Positions 26,729-35,937 of a DNA stretch of 64,000 nt are shown piece after piece (position 1 is the first letter of the stretch; each line of letters begins with the position of its first letter). The notes under the pieces are model-generated. The model was not told the DNA's origin and did not search any database. It was given only the letters and a program-made list of their open reading frames with translations. The stretch lies in NCBI GenBank assembly GCA_023663525.1, contig JAMPHF010000003.1, positions 76,185 through 140,184 on the forward strand. The letters are read 5' to 3'. Position numbers and translations under genes: made by a program. This stretch comes from Bacteroides sp. GTDB lineage: Bacteria > Bacteroidota > Bacteroidia > Bacteroidales > Muribaculaceae.

Positions 26729-28030
26729 TTATTTGGCAACAGGAGCGGTTGTACCGTTCTTGGCGAAAGATGCGATCTGGTCATCGGTATAGCCAAGCTC
26801 CTTGAGGACTTCAGATGTGTTTCCACCGAGGTCAGGACACGGTCCGTAGGTAGGCTGGAAGCTACTCATGGTGAACGGACATCCTACGGTCACGAACTCA
26901 CCGATTTCGCCGCCTTGGTTGATCTTGACGAGTGTATTGCCGTCATAGAGGGACTCATCGGTCATCATTTCCTTGGTTGACAATACAGGACCTACAGGCA
27001 CACCGTACTTCGACAGGATTTCGACAACCTCATATTTAGTCTTGTCGGCTGTCCACTCACCGATACGTTTGATGACTTCAGCTTTGTGCTTGTCGCGTGC
27101 GTCGGCAGTTGCGAAATCAGGATTGGTAAGCCAGTCCTCGAAGCCGAGACCCTTACATGCGAGTTCAAATTCTTTCTCGCCGCGCTGGAGGATGACGTAA
27201 ACGTAGTTGTTGGCATCAATCTCAGAGTCAAGACCACCGGCAGGTTTACATTTATATGTCCAACCAAGCACGCCACTGCCTTCGGTGTTGCCTGAACGAG
27301 GAACGCAGTCACCGAATTTACCGTTAGGATACTGCGGGAACTGGGTAAGATAGCCGATCTTGTCGAGAGTCAACTGGTCACGGGTCTTGATACGGCAGAG
27401 GTTAAGGCAGGCATTGTGCATTGACTGATAAACGTAGCAACCTTCGCCTGTCTTATTACGCTGCTGGAGTGCTGCAAGGAGACCGATGAGGAGGTGCATA
27501 CCTGTGTTCGAGTCACCGAGGGCTGCGCCACTCTGTGTCGGGATATTGTAGTCACCCTCATACCATCCTGTCGTGGAGGCTGCGGCTGCTGTTACCTGTG
27601 CGATAGGCTCGTAGGCCTTGAGGTCTTTATATTTTGATGATACCGGGAAGCCCTTGATTGTACCGTAGATACACTTAGGGTTGAGTTTGTGGACTTCTTC
27701 CCAACTGAAACCGAGTTTGTCCATGGCTCCCGGATGAAGATTCTCGACAAAAATATCGGCACCCTGAATAAGTTTGGTCAGGATGGCCTTTCCATCGGGA
27801 GTCTTTGCGTCAAGTGCAAGAGACTTTTTATCGGAATTGAGCTGGAGGAAGTAGTAGCTCGGGAGATTAGGATTAAATTGGAGTTCCTTACGGGTTGCAT
27901 CACCTACGCCAGGACGTTCAATCTTGATAACTTCTGCACCAAGCCATGCAAGCATTTGTGTACATGAAGGACCTGACTGGACTTCTGTGAAGTCAATCAC
28001 TTTGATTCCTTGAAGTGGAGCTGTTGCCAT
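26729..28030 (-). CDS. frc: Formyl-CoA:oxalate CoA-transferase
   Basis: 433 residues, a class III CoA-transferase. It moves CoA from formyl-CoA to oxalate, giving oxalyl-CoA for Oxc and free formate. The nucleophilic aspartate is Asp173 in ALGDSNTGMHL, and Gln18 in EVQSGPS is the conserved N-terminal residue. CLNLCRIKTRDQ and the PQYPNGKFGDCVPR segment also match. The flexible glycine loop that is GGGGQP in Oxalobacter reads EGSGVL at 250-255, so loop chemistry may differ. It is the first gene of the minus-strand oxalate unit. Confidence 0.95.
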   Translation of the reverse strand: MATAPLQGIKVIDFTEVQSGPSCTQMLAWLGAEVIKIERPGVGDATRKELQFNPNLPSYYFLQLNSDKKSLALDAKTPDGKAILTKLIQGADIFVENLHPGAMDKLGFSWEEVHKLNPKCIYGTIKGFPVSSKYKDLKAYEPIAQVTAAAASTTGWYEGDYNIPTQSGAALGDSNTGMHLLIGLLAALQQRNKTGEGCYVYQSMHNACLNLCRIKTRDQLTLDKIGYLTQFPQYPNGKFGDCVPRSGNTEGSGVLGWTYKCKPAGGLDSEIDANNYVYVILQRGEKEFELACKGLGFEDWLTNPDFATADARDKHKAEVIKRIGEWTADKTKYEVVEILSKYGVPVGPVLSTKEMMTDESLYDGNTLVKINQGGEIGEFVTVGCPFTMSSFQPTYGPCPDLGGNTSEVLKELGYTDDQIASFAKNGTTAPVAK

Positions 28031-28213
28031 AAATTTTATAATTTAGAATTGATGATTTATGTTAGTTTTGAGTTATTTATATTTCAAATGTGTGCCGTTC
28101 GTTTGATAGGCGGGAATTTGGATTGTCAGACCCAATTTTCTACGAATCTTTATTCATATAACATATAAGAGGCTGAAAAGTTGATTTCGTAAGGCTCATA
28201 GCTCAGTTTTTTG

Positions 28214-28221
28214 TAATTTTG
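28214..28221 (+). promoter_or_regulatory. -7 element for the chromate transporter pair
   Basis: TAATTTTG followed by C, 27 bases before the first chrA start codon. No good -33 box. Confidence 0.55.
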
Positions 28222-28247
28222 CACTTTCAAAAGTATAATTCAGATAT

Positions 28248-28850
28248 ATGAACAATATTTGCCTCAAACTATTTCTTTCGTTCTTTAAGATCGGGGCATT
28301 CACCTTCGGTGGTGGATGGGCCATGATTTCTATCATCGAGAAGGAGATTGTCGATAAGCATCATTGGATTGAACGTGAGGAGTTTCTTGATCTTCTGGCT
28401 GTGGCACAGTCGCTTCCGGGAATCCTTGCTGTCAATATCTCGGTTGCTGTCGGTGATAAGCTCCGGGGTATGCGTGGATCGCTTGCGGCTGCTGCGGGGT
28501 GCATCATGCCATCGTTCCTGATGATTCTGTGTATAGCCATCTTCCTGACTCCTGATCTGATCAAGAATAATCCGACGCTTTCAGCCATCTTCAAAGGAGT
28601 TCGTCCGGCGGTGGTCGCGCTGATCATCGCGCCGGTGATAACATCGGCTAAGGCTGCAAAAATAGGATGGAAGACAATAGGGATACCTGTCGGGGTTGCG
28701 TTGCTGATTTATTCCAGATGGCCGATAGTGTCAAATCCTATATTATATATTGTGCTCGGTGGTTTCTTCGGATGGCTATGGTTTTCGCATAATGTGAAAT
28801 CACTCAAAAAAGTAGAACAGGAAATCAGAAAGGAGGATGAGAAGTTATGA
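28248..28850 (+). CDS. chrA: Chromate transporter family protein, first half (short-chain CHR)
   Basis: 200 residues with about six membrane helices forming one CHR domain. The N-terminal FFKIGAFTFGGGWAMI and the later QSLPGILAVNIS are the family signature. Short CHR proteins work as pairs of opposite membrane topology; the partner gene overlaps this one by four bases. The family is named for chromate efflux, but the physiological substrate in anaerobes is uncertain. The basic, charged C-terminal tail KKVEQEIRKEDEKL is not part of the domain. Confidence 0.85.
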   Translation: MNNICLKLFLSFFKIGAFTFGGGWAMISIIEKEIVDKHHWIEREEFLDLLAVAQSLPGILAVNISVAVGDKLRGMRGSLAAAAGCIMPSFLMILCIAIFLTPDLIKNNPTLSAIFKGVRPAVVALIIAPVITSAKAAKIGWKTIGIPVGVALLIYSRWPIVSNPILYIVLGGFFGWLWFSHNVKSLKKVEQEIRKEDEKL

Positions 28851-29416
28851 TTTATCTCAGGCTTATATGGGCTTATCTCAAGATAGGTCTTTTCGGCTTT
28901 GGTGGAGGCTATGCAATGCTCGCCTTGATTGAACGGGAGATTGTTGGTCCCGGATGGATAACGGAACAGATGTTCACCGACATTGTGGCAATCTCTCAGA
29001 TGACACCCGGACCTATCGGCATAAATTCCGCCACGTATATCGGTTATGTGGCTCCGGGAGAGTATTCCGAGGCTTTTTCGTCACCTTTATTTGGTTTCCT
29101 TGGCTCACTGTTGTGTACGCTTGTTGTTGTGCTTCCCTCGTTTGTCCTTGTTGCCTATACGAGCCACCTCATACGTCGTCATAAGGACAGTGTGGCTGTC
29201 AAAGGTATCTTTGCCGGGCTGCGCCCCGTGGTCGTCGGGTTGATTGCGTCAGCGGCAATGTTGCTCATGAATGCTGCGAATTTCGGTGAGGAGACTGCTC
29301 AGGTAATCTGGAGCATTGTCCTTTGTGTGGCTGCTTTCGTGCTGGTCTATTGGGTCAAGTGGCATCCGATTCTTATAATTTGTCTTGCCGGATTTGCAGG
29401 ATGGATTATTTATTGA
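28847..29416 (+). CDS. chrA: Chromate transporter family protein, second half (short-chain CHR)
   Basis: 189 residues, again one complete CHR domain: YLKIGLFGFGGGYAML near the start and SQMTPGPIGINSATYIGY about 45 residues later. It starts inside the stop of its partner (ATGA overlap), so equal synthesis is likely. Because each half is complete and the overlap is in-register with a start codon, this is a real gene pair, not a frameshifted long ChrA. Confidence 0.85.
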   Translation: MIYLRLIWAYLKIGLFGFGGGYAMLALIEREIVGPGWITEQMFTDIVAISQMTPGPIGINSATYIGYVAPGEYSEAFSSPLFGFLGSLLCTLVVVLPSFVLVAYTSHLIRRHKDSVAVKGIFAGLRPVVVGLIASAAMLLMNAANFGEETAQVIWSIVLCVAAFVLVYWVKWHPILIICLAGFAGWIIY

Positions 29417-29487
29417 AGTATTAAGTGCTAAGTATTAAGTGCTGAGTATTAAGGATTAGGTGCTATGTATTAAGGATTAAGTTCTGT
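29416..29487. repeat. Short tandem repeat upstream of folC
   Basis: Two 14-base units (tattaagtgctaag, tattaagtgctgag) followed by two 21-base units that begin tattaaggatta. The block fills most of the 98-base gap between the chrA pair and folC. It looks like a slippage-grown array. It may lie in the folC leader. Confidence 0.75.
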
Positions 29488-29514
29488 GTGAGATGCTTTT
29501 AAAAGTTTGGATCT

Positions 29515-30786
29515 ATGAATTATAATGATGCGGTGGAGTTTCTTTACAATTCTCTGCCTGTTTTTCAGCGTGAGGGTGCCTCGGCCTATAAGCCCGGTCT
29601 CGGGACATCTGTTGCTCTTGACAATATTTTCGGTAATCCGCATCGCAGCTATGCGACAATCCACATTGCCGGCACAAATGGGAAGGGTTCGACCGCACAC
29701 ACGCTCGCAGCCATACTTGCGCGTGCCGGATACAAGACCGGGCTATACACGTCGCCTCACATTTTTGATTTCCGGGAGCGTATAAGGGTTAACGGCCGGA
29801 AGATTTCAGAGAAGGCTGTCAGTGATTTCGTGGAGAGATGGAGAGGCATGTCCACAGATCTGCATCCGAGTTTCTTTGAATTGACTTCGACCATGGCGTT
29901 TGAATATTTCAGAGACTGCGGGGTTGACGTTGCCGTGATTGAGACCGGTCTTGGCGGACGGCTTGACAGCACGAACATCATTACCCCTGTACTGAGTGTG
30001 ATAACTAATATCTCGCTTGATCATACCAATCTTCTCGGTGATACTCTTGAGAAGATAGCACGGGAGAAGGCAGGAATAATTAAACCGGGTGTGCCTGTGG
30101 TGATAGGGGAGAGGCAGACTGAGACAATGGCGGTATTCAATGGAAAAGCCGGGGAGATGGGGTCGCCAATCTTCTATGCCGAAGCAGTGAACGGGATTAT
30201 CGGGAGTGCTGGCATCAGCTATTCCTCCACTCCATACGGTCCGATTCACGGTGAGCTTGGGGGCGAATGTCAGATAAAAAACACGGCAACAATCCTATGC
30301 GCATTGCAGCAGTTGGAGAAAGCCGGTTTCCACATCTCGCCGGAGTCTGTCAGCGGCGGTTTTGCAAACGTTTGTGCGGATACTGGGCTTATGGGGCGTT
30401 GGACGAGAATATCCGACAGCCCACTGACTGTCTGCGATACGGGACATAATATAGGTGGTTGGAATTACATTGCCGATCAGTTGAACAGTCGTTCCGCAGG
30501 GAGGGTGCATCTGATTATCGGGTTTGTGAATGATAAGGATATTTCTGCCATCCTGCGGTGCATCGCTTCCATCCGTGCTGAAAAGACAATATATTTTTCT
30601 TCACCCTCCGTCCCTCGCGGCTTGGTTGCGGACGTGCTTGCAGAGAGAGCAGCAGAGTTTGGTCTCATCGGCAGGATTGCTCCCGATGTGAATGATGCTC
30701 TTGCGGAGGCTAAGCAGGTCGCCTCTGCGGATGACATGATCCTTATTGCAGGCAGTAATTTCCTTATTGCCGATTTGAAGCTTTAG
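29515..30786 (+). CDS. folC: Folylpolyglutamate synthase / dihydrofolate synthase
   Basis: 423 residues, standard FolC size. The ATP-binding loop is GTNGKGST (about 53-60), followed by TGLYTSPHIFDFRERI, the omega-loop region and TGLGGRLDSTN. A C-terminal domain begins after CDTGHNIGGW. The enzyme adds glutamate to dihydropteroate and to folates in the cytoplasm. It stands alone, with a hairpin after the stop. Confidence 0.95.
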   Translation: MNYNDAVEFLYNSLPVFQREGASAYKPGLGTSVALDNIFGNPHRSYATIHIAGTNGKGSTAHTLAAILARAGYKTGLYTSPHIFDFRERIRVNGRKISEKAVSDFVERWRGMSTDLHPSFFELTSTMAFEYFRDCGVDVAVIETGLGGRLDSTNIITPVLSVITNISLDHTNLLGDTLEKIAREKAGIIKPGVPVVIGERQTETMAVFNGKAGEMGSPIFYAEAVNGIIGSAGISYSSTPYGPIHGELGGECQIKNTATILCALQQLEKAGFHISPESVSGGFANVCADTGLMGRWTRISDSPLTVCDTGHNIGGWNYIADQLNSRSAGRVHLIIGFVNDKDISAILRCIASIRAEKTIYFSSPSVPRGLVADVLAERAAEFGLIGRIAPDVNDALAEAKQVASADDMILIAGSNFLIADLKL

Positions 30787-30820
30787 AGTGTGTTTAAAAA
30801 CAATCTCTTAGACACACTCT
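30785..30820. terminator. Hairpin between converging folC and CYTH genes
   Basis: Nine-bp stem agagtgtgt / acacactct (30785-30793 with 30812-30820) around an 18-base AT-rich loop. It begins in the folC stop region and lies just before the end of the CYTH gene. Confidence 0.55.
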
Positions 30821-30824
30821 GAAA

Positions 30825-31301
30825 TCATATCTCCTGCGCGGGGATTCCGGGAGTAGTGGATAGTGATGAATTGTAGTAGCGCGGATCGCCTGTCACTTCG
30901 CGACCTATGAAGTCGGGTATGACGGGGGTGGAATCGGCTGACGGCATCTCTATTTCGGCGACGGTCAGACCCTCGTGCGAGCCGTGAAACCTGTCTATTT
31001 CCCATCTCCATCCATCGATGTTGACCACGTAGCGGGTCTTGTCGATGGAGAAACCTCCTGCGAGTTTTTCGGCCATCTCCTCCGCGTCACTTACGGGGAT
31101 GGCAAACTCCCACTCATCGCGCACTGCCCCTTTATTGCGTCCCTTTATAGTCAGCCATGCGTCATTGTCGGATATGCGCAGCCTGACAGTTGCGTCGGGG
31201 AATGTTGACAGGTATGTCTGGCGGATATGGTGTGACGATTCAGCCAGTTCCATGTATGAAGTCCCGGTTACGAGAAACTTGCGTTCAATTTCTTTTGCCA
31301 T
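30825..31301 (-). CDS. CYTH-domain protein (triphosphate-tunnel enzyme family)
   Basis: 158 residues covering one CYTH domain. The signature EIERKF is at residues 4-9, and alternating charged strands follow: VRLRIS, WLTIKGR, RDEWEFAIP, KTRYVV, WEIDRFHG and VAEIEMPS. These line the anionic tunnel that binds triphosphate and metal. Bacterial members are inorganic triphosphatases or thiamine triphosphatases; the exact substrate is not clear from sequence. Stand-alone gene. Confidence 0.9.
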   Translation of the reverse strand: MAKEIERKFLVTGTSYMELAESSHHIRQTYLSTFPDATVRLRISDNDAWLTIKGRNKGAVRDEWEFAIPVSDAEEMAEKLAGGFSIDKTRYVVNIDGWRWEIDRFHGSHEGLTVAEIEMPSADSTPVIPDFIGREVTGDPRYYNSSLSTTPGIPAQEI

Positions 31302-31365
31302 AAGCCCAATTGTTAAAAGAGTGAAAATGGATATGCACCATGATGTGTAATATATCCATAATGAC

Positions 31366-31373
31366 TACTTTTG
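31366..31373 (+). promoter_or_regulatory. -7 element for the DUF5686 protein gene
   Basis: TACTTTTG followed by CAAAG. It implies a start near 31380 and therefore translation from ATG 31412 rather than from the upstream in-frame ATG at 31340. Confidence 0.6.
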
Positions 31374-31411
31374 CAAAGTTAAAAAAGATTGTAACTATTT
31401 GCAATATATCC

Positions 31412-33967
31412 ATGGTCAATTTGCGCCCGCATTTGCGCATAATTTTATTCCCCGTTTTACTGCTCTCGTTTCTCTCGGCTATCGCTGTCAACGTGACGGT
31501 TAATGGAGTCGTACGTGACTCCCAATCGCATGAGCCTGTGCCATTTGCCACTGTCATGCTGAAGGGTACGGAGCGAGGTGTCCTCACGGATGACGGTGGC
31601 CGTTACACCATCACTACCTCCCTGCCTTTTGACAGCGTTTTTGCCTCGGCGATAGGTTATAGCGATGTCACTGTCCCGGTGAAAGGTAAAGGCAGCAAGA
31701 TTAAACTCGACATTGAGCTGCACCCGACAGGGGTGATGCTCGGGGAGGTCATCGCGCGCCCAAAGAGGGAGCATTATTCAAAGAAAAACAATCCTGCGGT
31801 GGATTTCATGGAAAAGATACGCCACACGCAGGATTTTAACGATCCGAGGCGCAACGATAATTACAATTATGACAAGTATGAGCGCATAACGCTTGCAATC
31901 AACAATTATCACCCGGACGATTCGACCAAGAAAGGTCTTTCGGGTAATTTTGCGTTTCTGAAAGAGTATATTGATACTTCAGAGGTCTCCGGCAAGCCGA
32001 TTCTCAACATTGCATTGCGTGAAAAACTCTCGTCTGTCCACTATCGGCACGACCCTAAGTCGCAGAAGGAATATGTCAGAGGTCTGCGCTCATCGGGACT
32101 TGATGATGTGCTTGACAAACAGAGTGTACAGACATTCTATGAGGATGTGTTGCGCGAGGTGGATGTCTATGGTAATGACATAACGATTCTCCAGACCCGT
32201 TTTGTGTCACCGCTCTCGCGCATCGCCCCTGATTTCTACAAATTCTATCTGACGGATACTGTCGTGGTTGACACGACGCGTTGCGTCGAGCTGACGTTTG
32301 TCCCCCGCAATCCGAGTTCGCTTGGATTTACCGGACGTTTCTATGTGCCGGTTGGCGATTCCACAATGTTTATAAAGAGAATCATCCTCCGGGCTCCGCA
32401 TGACATTAACCTTAATTATATTGACGGTCTGGTCATAAGTCAGGATTATGTAAAGGCTGCGGATGGTTCGCGTTTGAAGGTGAGGGATGACATGATGCTT
32501 GAAGCACATGTGCTTCCGGGTACTCCCGGGATATATGGGCATCGCTACACCGTCTATGACGGCCATAATTTTGATGCGGCACCTGATCAATCGATTTTTG
32601 AACGTGGTGCGGAGCAGATTTATGCACCGGAGGCAAGGTATCAGGACAAGGACTATTGGGAGGCCAACCGTAAGGCTGAGATCGGTCACGGTGCGAACTC
32701 GATTGAGCAGATGATGACACGTCTGCGCTCCGTCCCGCTGTTCTATTGGGGCGAGAAGACTGTCAGACTTTTCACTTCCGGATATGTCCCGCTTGGTCGG
32801 CCTTCATATTTTGATCTCGGTCCCATGACGACGATGATTTCATATAATGCCATCGAGGGGCTGCGTCTGAAACTCGGCGGAATGACCACCGCCAATCTAT
32901 CTCCGCGATGGTTCGGCAGAGGATATGTGGCACGGGGTTTCAAGGATCACAAGTGGAAATATCGCGGGGAGCTGGAGTATTCTTTCCGCGACAAGGAGTA
33001 TCACTCGCGTGAGTTCCCGGTTCATTCGATAAGGGCGACGCAGCTCTATGACATTGACCGTCTCGGGCAATTGTCGGTGATGCATAATGTCGATAATATC
33101 TTCCTCTCGTTCCGCCGTATGCCTGACCGCCAGGAGACGTATCATCGTGTCAGTCAGATTGAATATATCCTTGAAACTGAAAATCATTTCTCGCTTGAGG
33201 CCCGTATCCGGCAGGAGCGGCAGTATGCCACGGAGTTCATGACTTTTATAAATGGCTATGGCGAGAACTTCCGCCACTACACGATGAATTCTTTCCGACT
33301 GATGTTGCGTTATGCTCCGGGCGAAAAGTTCTATCAGATGAAGACCGGCAGAATACCGATCAATATGGATGCTCCGATTTTTACGATTTCCCACACGTTT
33401 GCCCCCAAGGGATTTATGGGTAATCCGTTCGCGCTGAATGTCACGGAGGCTTCGGTGAGCAAGCGTTTCTGGCTTTCGGCCTTCGGATGTGTGGATGTCG
33501 GGATCAAAGGCGGTCATGTTTGGTCACGTTCACCATATCCCAATCTGTTGCCTCCGGGGGCGAATCTGTCGTATGTCATTCAGTCGGATCTTTTCTCATG
33601 CCTGAATCCGATGGAGTTTATCAATGACTCGTATGCCCAGTGGGACATCACGTATTGGGCCAATGGAGCGTTACTGAACAATATCCCGCTGCTTAAAAAA
33701 CTGAAACTGCGTGAGGCTGTGACTTTCAAAGGTGTGTGGGGCCATCTGAGTGACCGGAACAATCCGGCGAAGAACCCGGAACTGTATACTTTTCCCGAAA
33801 TCACACACACGCAGTTGATGACAGACGAGCCATATATGGAGATTGGTGCCGGATTTGATAATATCCTGCGTATTCTGCGTGTTGACTATACGTGGCGATT
33901 AACTTACCGGGACAATCCCGGCGCATGCAAGAGTGGTCTGCGTTTCACATTCCATTTCACATTCTGA
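31412..33967 (+). CDS. DUF5686/carboxypeptidase-regulatory-like outer-membrane protein
   Basis: 851 residues from ATG 31412. Signal peptide about 1-27, then a carboxypeptidase-regulatory-like (CarboxypepD_reg) beta-sandwich with VNGVVRDSQSHEPVPFATVMLKG-type sequence, a middle region with EHYSKKNNPAVDFMEKI that is characteristic of Bacteroidetes DUF5686 proteins, and a long C-terminal half of alternating aromatic strands ending SGLRFTFHFTF. That ending is typical of an outer-membrane beta barrel recognised by the BAM machinery. Function unknown; these proteins are common in the phylum, perhaps in envelope biogenesis. The start is set by the promoter inside the longer ORF. Confidence 0.85.
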   Translation: MVNLRPHLRIILFPVLLLSFLSAIAVNVTVNGVVRDSQSHEPVPFATVMLKGTERGVLTDDGGRYTITTSLPFDSVFASAIGYSDVTVPVKGKGSKIKLDIELHPTGVMLGEVIARPKREHYSKKNNPAVDFMEKIRHTQDFNDPRRNDNYNYDKYERITLAINNYHPDDSTKKGLSGNFAFLKEYIDTSEVSGKPILNIALREKLSSVHYRHDPKSQKEYVRGLRSSGLDDVLDKQSVQTFYEDVLREVDVYGNDITILQTRFVSPLSRIAPDFYKFYLTDTVVVDTTRCVELTFVPRNPSSLGFTGRFYVPVGDSTMFIKRIILRAPHDINLNYIDGLVISQDYVKAADGSRLKVRDDMMLEAHVLPGTPGIYGHRYTVYDGHNFDAAPDQSIFERGAEQIYAPEARYQDKDYWEANRKAEIGHGANSIEQMMTRLRSVPLFYWGEKTVRLFTSGYVPLGRPSYFDLGPMTTMISYNAIEGLRLKLGGMTTANLSPRWFGRGYVARGFKDHKWKYRGELEYSFRDKEYHSREFPVHSIRATQLYDIDRLGQLSVMHNVDNIFLSFRRMPDRQETYHRVSQIEYILETENHFSLEARIRQERQYATEFMTFINGYGENFRHYTMNSFRLMLRYAPGEKFYQMKTGRIPINMDAPIFTISHTFAPKGFMGNPFALNVTEASVSKRFWLSAFGCVDVGIKGGHVWSRSPYPNLLPPGANLSYVIQSDLFSCLNPMEFINDSYAQWDITYWANGALLNNIPLLKKLKLREAVTFKGVWGHLSDRNNPAKNPELYTFPEITHTQLMTDEPYMEIGAGFDNILRILRVDYTWRLTYRDNPGACKSGLRFTFHFTF

Positions 33968-33985
33968 CAATTGATCGAAAACTTA

Positions 33986-34024
33986 CACCGGCCACGCGCA
34001 AAATTATTTTGCGTGTGACCGGTG
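33986..34024. terminator. Bidirectional hairpin terminator
   Basis: 18-bp stem caccggccacgcgcaaaa (33986-34003) with 34007-34024, two G-T pairs, 3-base loop. It lies between the converging outer-membrane protein gene and acyl-CoA ligase gene. Confidence 0.75.
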
Positions 34025-34088
34025 CGTGTTTCGTAATGCCGGAAAGACATCTGATATTTACAGCCGGAGCTGTTGTTCGGCAAGGCTA

Positions 34089-35750
34089 TTATCTTGGCTG
34101 ATACAGATAGCGTTTGATTGAGCGTTTGGGAGTCTTCTCAAATTCCTCATTCATCAGATTGAAGCGGTTGACTTGTGAATAGGATGGGAGTGAGGCGTTG
34201 AGAGTCTTGATGTTGTCTTCCATGAGACCGTTTATGGCATCCTCAGCCATGCCTTGTGACGTGAGGCTTTCAATGTCGGGATAGATGAGTGCGACCAGAC
34301 GGCCTTCGCCTCCATCAATGATCAGTGACTCTGCGACGTAGGGGAGATTGTTGAGTTTATCTTCAATCTCCTCGGGATAGATGTTCTGACCGGAAGCTCC
34401 GAGAATCATGTTCTTGTCGCGGCCACGGATGTAGAGGAATCCGTCTTCGTCAAGATTGCATATATCGCCTGTCGAGAGCCAGCCATCCTCGGTCATGCAT
34501 GCTTCGGTGGCTTCGGGATTTTTGTAATAGCCGAGCATGACGTTCTCACCCTTGACATAGAGTATGCCGGGTTTGTTGGCCGGGTCATGCGAGTCTATTT
34601 TGGCTTCTATGCGGTCAACGATGCGTCCACACGAAGCCATGCGGTTGATCTGCGACGATGAGTAGGAGATGAGCGGTCCACATTCGGTCATACCGTAGCC
34701 GACGGTGTAGGGGAATCCGATGCGGCGCAGGAACTTCTCGACATCACGGTTGAGTCCGGCACCACCGATGACGATTTCTTTCACGTTGCCTCCGAAAGTT
34801 TCAGTCAGTCGGTCCTTGATTTTGCTTAAGAGTCGTTCGTCAACGTAGGGTACCATCAGCATCAGTTTCATCAGTGGTTTCTCAAGCATCGGGAAGACGC
34901 GAGTGCGGATGATTTTCTCGATGATGAGCGGCACGGCTATTATGTAGCGCGGACGCACTTTTGCAAACGCATCCATGATGATGCGTGGCGACGGTGTGCG
35001 GGTCAGGATGTAGATGTGATTGCCGCTGACGAATGGACGGAGCATGTCAATGGTCAGTCCATACATGTGGGCGAGTGGCAGCATACACACCACTCCGTCG
35101 CCCGGATCTGTCGGGAGAAAGTCGATGCAGAATTGTACGTTTGACCACAAGCTGCGGTAGGGTAGCATCACTCCTTTGGAAAATCCTGTCGATCCGGAAG
35201 TGTAGCTTATCAGGCACAGTTCTTCTTTTTCGTCAACATGGTAGACCACGTCCTCCGGGACAAAACGGTCCGGATAACGGTGACCAAAAAGTTCGTTGAG
35301 ATGGGCGCGGGCATTGACGAGTTTGTCGTCATTGCTGTGGATAAGCGAGAAATCTTTGACTGACAGTGCGCCAATCAGCTCGCTCATGCCTTCAGGATTC
35401 AGATTTTCCCATATATTCTCGTCAACGATGGCGAGCTTGGCCTCGCTGTGGTTGATGAGGTGCTGTATGTTGTCGGACTTGAAATCAGGGAGTATCGGGA
35501 CTATGACTGCTCCATAGGTCAATGTGGCTATGAACGATACGCACCAGAGCGAACTGTTTTTTGCACACAATGCCACTTTGTCACCACGGCGAATGCCTAT
35601 CGCTTCATACAAGAGGTGAAGTTTGGCAATTTTACGGGCTACATCTTTGTAGGTCAACGTTGCTCCTCCAAAGTCTGTAAATGCCGGAAGCTCCCAGTAA
35701 TTTCTGACAGCGTCCTGAAAATATAGATTAAGGCTTTCGCGGGCTTCCAT
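34089..35750 (-). CDS. AMP-binding long-chain acyl-CoA ligase
   Basis: 553 residues. ATP/AMP signature SYTSGSTGFSKGVMLP at about 178-193, YGMTECGPLISYS near 335, STGDICNLDEDGFLYIRGR near 420, and the C-terminal EEFEKTPKRSIKRYLY with the adenylation lysine. This is a class I adenylate-forming enzyme that activates fatty acids as acyl-AMP and then acyl-CoA. It is slightly shorter than E. coli FadD. Alone on its strand, with a -7 motif at 35837-35844. Confidence 0.9.
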   Translation of the reverse strand: MEARESLNLYFQDAVRNYWELPAFTDFGGATLTYKDVARKIAKLHLLYEAIGIRRGDKVALCAKNSSLWCVSFIATLTYGAVIVPILPDFKSDNIQHLINHSEAKLAIVDENIWENLNPEGMSELIGALSVKDFSLIHSNDDKLVNARAHLNELFGHRYPDRFVPEDVVYHVDEKEELCLISYTSGSTGFSKGVMLPYRSLWSNVQFCIDFLPTDPGDGVVCMLPLAHMYGLTIDMLRPFVSGNHIYILTRTPSPRIIMDAFAKVRPRYIIAVPLIIEKIIRTRVFPMLEKPLMKLMLMVPYVDERLLSKIKDRLTETFGGNVKEIVIGGAGLNRDVEKFLRRIGFPYTVGYGMTECGPLISYSSSQINRMASCGRIVDRIEAKIDSHDPANKPGILYVKGENVMLGYYKNPEATEACMTEDGWLSTGDICNLDEDGFLYIRGRDKNMILGASGQNIYPEEIEDKLNNLPYVAESLIIDGGEGRLVALIYPDIESLTSQGMAEDAINGLMEDNIKTLNASLPSYSQVNRFNLMNEEFEKTPKRSIKRYLYQPR

Positions 35751-35836
35751 TTTCGGAAAATGTTCTAAAAATAATGATGGTGAAACGTGGGTGAGGATAG
35801 AGGGTCGGAGAGATTCCTGCGAGGGGAAACTGCGTG

Positions 35837-35844
35837 CAAAATTA
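35837..35844 (-). promoter_or_regulatory. -7 element for the acyl-CoA ligase gene
   Basis: CAAAATTA reads TAATTTTG on the minus strand. A CCAA at 35866-35869 could be a -33 box at slightly long spacing. Confidence 0.55.
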
Positions 35845-35889
35845 GCAAAAAAGGATTAGATTATGCCAATCCTGCAATAAATAAATCTT

Positions 35890-35937
35890 AAAAGCCCGTC
35901 CGAGTTTGAGTGTATGTTCAAATCGGACAGGCTTTTG
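35890..35937 (-). terminator. Intrinsic terminator downstream of asnA
   Basis: Long stem aaaagcccgtccgagtttga (35890-35909) with 35918-35937, one small mismatch region. On the minus strand it ends in TTTT. It is about 235 bases beyond the asnA stop. Confidence 0.75.

Noticed and set aside
28248..29416. One chromate transporter broken by a frameshift
   Set aside because: Each half has a full CHR domain and its own start; they overlap by ATGA, the usual arrangement of short CHR pairs.
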